Below are positions 60,321-64,000 of a DNA stretch of 64,000 nucleotides, piece by piece (positions within the stretch are counted from its first letter, which is position 1; each line of letters starts with the position of its first letter). This DNA is from Monilinia fructicola. Its lineage: Eukaryota; Ascomycota; Leotiomycetes; Helotiales; Sclerotiniaceae. Location: NCBI GenBank assembly GCA_008692225.1, contig VICG01000009.1:2317001-2381000 (forward strand), given 5' to 3'. A program made the translations under genes and the position numbers. The notes beneath the pieces were generated by a model that saw only the letters and a program-made list of their open reading frames with translations, was not told the DNA's origin and did not search any database.

Positions 60321-62734
60321 ATGGCCGATACTGAAAACAACATGGCAGCAACATCTGCACCCGAAATGCCCCTTCCTGTAGGATTCGATACTGTTGAAAA
60401 CCTCAAGAAACTCGAAATTCTACCAAACGGAAATCTTAAAAAACAATTTGTTAATGTCATTGGGTTTGTGATGGATTATCAACCTCCGATGAAGACCAGA
60501 GGAACAGGTAAGCAATTCATTAATAAATTCCTCTTATCCAGACTAATCTTGTTCATGCAGATTTTAAATGTACCTTTCAGATCAAAGATTATTCCTCAAG
60601 ACTCGAGAAATTTGGCTTGAGAATGAGTGTATTCGCACCAGAGGACAAGATGCCACGAATTCACAATCCAAAAGATGTCGTGCTCATCCGCAATGCAAAG
60701 GTATCTTATCTCCTCGTTTCTCATAGTCTGGTTGTTCATTAACGAGTTAATAGGCTCAATTACGCATGGGGGAAGTACAGTTGTTATCTCACTATAGTAC
60801 TGAATACCACATACTTCGTGCTTCAGACATTCCTAAAGATGTTTTTCCCATTACCAAAGCTTCTTGGATTTCGACGCCACCAGCTAGATGCCGACGTCCA
60901 GAACCAATCGAGACTAAGTATGTGATATGGTCAAATCAACATCTTGATGAGCTCGAGCTTCCCAATACTCAAGAATTTGAAGAAAAGTCAAACATGGCTA
61001 TGAATATCAAGGATAAGTATAGCCAGCTCAAAGATGTCAAGGACGGTTCGTTTCATGATATAATCGGTGAAGTGAAAAAGATCTATGGACCTGGTTTTGA
61101 CATGGTCACCATTTATTTCACCGATTACACAGCTCATGCTCAATTTTACAATTACACTTTACCAGGAATGTCTGATGTTGCGACGGAAGGTCGTGATGGG
61201 GATGACTTTGGTTATATAAAAGCAAAACCCAAGGATGAAGAAAAGGATTGGAAAGGCCCATTCGGGAAGATGACAATCCAGCTGACAGTATTTGATCAAC
61301 ATGCTGATTTCGTTAGAGCAAAAGTCAAGGAAGGTCAGTGGCTTCGTTTGACCAATGTCCAATTTGTTCGCAGCAAAACAGGTCTATTGGAGGGTAAGCT
61401 TCGTGGTGATCGGGGGGCATTTGAAGGTAAGGTTCAGGTCGAGATCATGAAACAATCTGAGGATGCTCAAAACAATGACCCTCGCTGGGCAGAGTGTGTT
61501 CAACGAAAGCTTGATTGGACTAAAAAGCACAAAAGAAATTTAGAGAAATTCAAAGAGGAAATTGCCAAGGCAGGAACCAAGCGGAAAGCTGATGGACAAC
61601 CAAGCGGGAAGAATTCTAAAGCGCGGAGAAAAGAATTGCGAGCCAACGCAGATGCCAAAGCTGCTACAACAGAGAAGAAAATTGTTGAAAATATTGGTTT
61701 AAATGACATCGGTAAGTCTTCTTATCATGAAATACTCACATCTAATCATTTAATAGTACAAGTGTATCCCCCTCTTCCTGGAAAACCTGTAGTTTCTATA
61801 TCAACAATCCTGCAACGCAAACTCCTCTCCTCCGATCCCAAATACGAAGGAATCTACCTACCTTTTGAGAACAAAAATTACAAAGCGAACGTTCGTGTGG
61901 TAGATTATTATCCTGAAAATATTTTAGACTTTGCAGTCGGCCGCAAACCCAGCGAATACGACATGTTATCTGATTATAGTGGAGGCGAAGACGATGACAC
62001 CGAGGAACATTTCCAGAACTCTAAAACAAAATGGGAATGGCGATTTGCTCTCGTGGTTGAAGATGCGAATCCAGATGCTTCCAAGGATAGAGTTACTCTT
62101 ATTGTGGGAAACTATGATGCGCAGACGCTTTTGAATCTTCGAGAGGATGCTTGCGAGTATGTTGATCTTGTCCCCTAAGCGTATCTCCTGGTGCTTGTTT
62201 GGTTTTTAAAAGGCAAAACTGATCAAGATTTGAAGCCTTCGAACGAACCCGGAAGTACTGAGCAACCTTAAGGAGACACTCTTCAAACTCTGGGGAGATT
62301 TAGAAGAGCAAAAGTCCGCTCTTATTTCCCAGAAAGCGCAAGCAGAGGAAGAACGTCAAGAAACGTTGCCATCAAAGTCTTCCACGCCCACTGATTCAGA
62401 GTCCGACGATGAAGAAGATCAGCCGAGGCAGACTAATGGTGGTTTACCACCAGATTCTGAAGAAGAAAATGAGGAGTCCTCTCATCAAAAGAAGAAGAAA
62501 TCCAAGAGACTCAAGAAATTAGCCCATGCAGAAGCTGATACTGATCTCCAAGATAATGTTGCGGTTGAGAAAGAAAAAACATTGCAAGAAATCAAGCCGA
62601 AAAACAAGCCTTTCGAATGTTGTATCAAGCAGTATGGTATCAAAGTTGCTGAAGAAGATCCTGAAAAGGCAGATGCCGGTGAGGGGAAGAGATGGCAGAG
62701 AGTTTTCGGGTTATGGGGAACGTTGATCAACTGA
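60321..62734 (+). CDS. pot1: Protection of telomeres protein 1 (Pot1)
   Basis: join(60321..60507,60561..60700,60754..61711,61757..62156,62236..62734) gives 727 residues; all phases agree. The first OB fold is the Telo_bind type: FVNVIGFVMDYQPPMKTRGTD, FKCTFQIKDYSS, LRMSVFAPEDKMPRIHNPKDVVLIRNAKAQ. A second OB region follows (HDIIGEVKKIYGPGFDMVTIYFTDYT, KMTIQLTVFDQHADFV, WLRLTNVQFVRSKTGLLEGKLRGD), then a basic stretch, a third folded part (VQVYPPLPGKPVVSISTIL, YKANVRVVDYYPENILDF, WEWRFALVVEDAN) and a C-terminal part (LKETLFKLWGDLEE, an acidic linker, FECCIKQYGIKV, RWQRVFGLWGT). Pot1 binds the 3' G-rich telomeric overhang and blocks end-joining and resection. Intron 3 (61712-61756) is 45 nt, in frame and stop-free, so it can also be read through. 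Confidence 0.93.
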
Positions 62735-63697
62735 GGACCTGGGTATGAGCAATGCAAAGATGGTTTGTCGAGGTTTGCATATCATTATTTGTCTTTGGTA
62801 AATTTGGGATGTAGAATTTGCAATGTGATGAGATACCCCTAAGTTGATGGGTTGGGTATTAGGTTATGGATTTATACATCTAATTCTACAAGCGCAATCC
62901 TAATATTGACTAGGATCAATGCCGGGTCACACGCTCTTCTTTCACGTTCAACGATCAAGTTGATACAACCTGGATTGCATATCCATAATATCCATCCTAC
63001 AGTACCCATACCAGTTCCTAAACATTAAAACAAAAATTCGTACTAAAACTTCATCTCAAACATTCATTTTCTATCGTCTCGAATCTTCAGCTGATACCCA
63101 ATAAATAGTGCAGCAACAAAAATTTGATCCGTCATCTCAACCCTTGGGCATAGAATCCTTCTTGATTCAACTTAAACTTGACACATTGCTCGAGTACATA
63201 AGATGTAAATTTGCACTTATACTCTTACAGTGTGAGATCTCCCTTATGAGATACACACTAAGCATACAAGCTCATCATACACCAACAAGACCAGTTACAA
63301 AGACATCACCCAAATACACAAACCTCAGCCGGAGGCTAAATGAAATTTGATATTTTTCAGAATCATTAAACGCATACACATGTGTAGGTATGTATGCACA
63401 GCAAATCTCATCCACCCACATCATCAATATTGTGCCCCCCCCGGACCTCCTATACCGTTCAACCACCCACCGGAAAATCAAGCACACTGTAAAATCCATG
63501 CCACCAGCGCTCCTCTAATCAGGGCCGACATGTAGAGTTCATCCGGATCGCAAAATGCGCAATGAGGTTTAGAGACTATCATACAAAAAATAGGATCATA
63601 CTTTTTGCCAAGGCAAAGGGGGGGAGATATCTGCAGAAAATGAAAATGTTGAAAATGAGAACAAGAAAAGTCATAAATCAATCAATCAATCAATCCT
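62735..63697. other. Convergent 3' intergenic region after POT1
   Basis: About 960 bp with no supported gene; it carries the 3' UTRs of POT1 and of the minus-strand gene that ends at 63698. Frames at 63108-63350 and 63275-63535 overlap on opposite strands and look random. Confidence 0.45.
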
Positions 63698-64000
63698 TTA
63701 ATCACCCAACATATCTTCATCTTCGTCTTCTTCAACTGCCCCTCCATTCTCCCCCGGCTCTGCCTCTTCTTCTTCGTCTTCTTCTTCCTCATCCCCACTA
63801 ACATCATCAATTAGTTCTCTCCTTTTTAAATCCTCTCTGGTTCCTTCTTCCGGTTCCGCATCCGCGAATGGGTCATCGTCTTCTTCTTCCACATCATCAA
63901 CATCTTCCTCTTCCAACTCCATCCTAATAGCGTCCTTCTTTGCTTGTGAAACTGTTGCTGCTGATTGTGCCTTACCCTTGTTCTTCTTAGCCTTTTCCTT
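63698..64000 (-). CDS. C-terminal end of an acidic protein (partial)
   Basis: The minus-strand frame is open from the window edge (KEKAKKNKGKAQSAATVSQAKKD...) to a stop at 63698, about 100 residues. A lysine-rich segment is followed by a long Glu/Asp-rich tail (DDPFADAEPEEG, DLKRRELIDDVSGDEEEED) ending in EDEDMLGD. This is the composition of disordered tails in nuclear or ribosome-associated proteins. The family cannot be named from the tail. The rest of the gene lies to the right of the window. Confidence 0.6.
   Translation of the reverse strand, partial: KEKAKKNKGKAQSAATVSQAKKDAIRMELEEEDVDDVEEEDDDPFADAEPEEGTREDLKRRELIDDVSGDEEEEDEEEEAEPGENGGAVEEDEDEDMLGD

Overview
The window looks like nuclear DNA of a filamentous ascomycete, probably a leotiomycete of the Botrytis/Sclerotinia type. 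That placement is inferred from protein character and cannot be taken to species. The evidence is short introns (about 45-66 nt, GTRNGT donors, CTAAC/CTGAT branch sites, YAG acceptors), single genes with their own promoters on both strands, and typical fungal proteins: SamB/Mub1, Ebp2, Pus4, Mkt1, Pot1, importin alpha and an AspRS-DUF2156 fusion. I see no bacterial operons, CRISPR arrays, rRNA or tRNA.

Layout. 0-6.4 kb: tail of a membrane protein, EBP2 (+) and samB (-), the last two convergent. 6.4-18.6 kb: gene-poor, AT-rich DNA with long micro- and minisatellites, one 155-bp foldback element and one copy of a dispersed repeat. 18.6-25 kb: three unrecognised, frame-broken genes, two of them a head-to-head pair. 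25.4-26.5 kb: an AT-rich array invaded by an LTR-like unit and a second foldback element. 26.5-48 kb: gene-dense core with a GH95 glycosidase, an RFTS (DNMT1-RFD)-like protein, PUS4, a 2-oxoglutarate/Fe(II) oxygenase, MKT1, a SesB-like alpha/beta-hydrolase and the ErdS-type AspRS-DUF2156 fusion. 48-54 kb: a second gene-poor stretch with the less mutated copy of the dispersed repeat. 54-64 kb: an HSL-type esterase, importin alpha, POT1 and the end of an acidic protein.

The genes do not form one pathway. They are mostly conserved housekeeping functions (ribosome assembly, tRNA modification, nuclear import, telomere protection, mRNA-level regulation, ubiquitin-linked MYND protein), with a few accessory ones (secreted alpha-fucosidase-like enzyme, oxygenase, esterases, hydrolase related to NLR effector domains).

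A striking pattern is that every multi-exon or long gene left of 25 kb has one or more single-base frame breaks, several at short homopolymers. After manual splicing, the genes right of 26 kb read through cleanly, apart from unresolved 5' ends in the RFTS-like and SesB-like genes. This suggests a poorly polished or genuinely decaying left part. All splice coordinates were worked out by eye from frame, donor/acceptor and family conservation; no alignment or RNA data were available.
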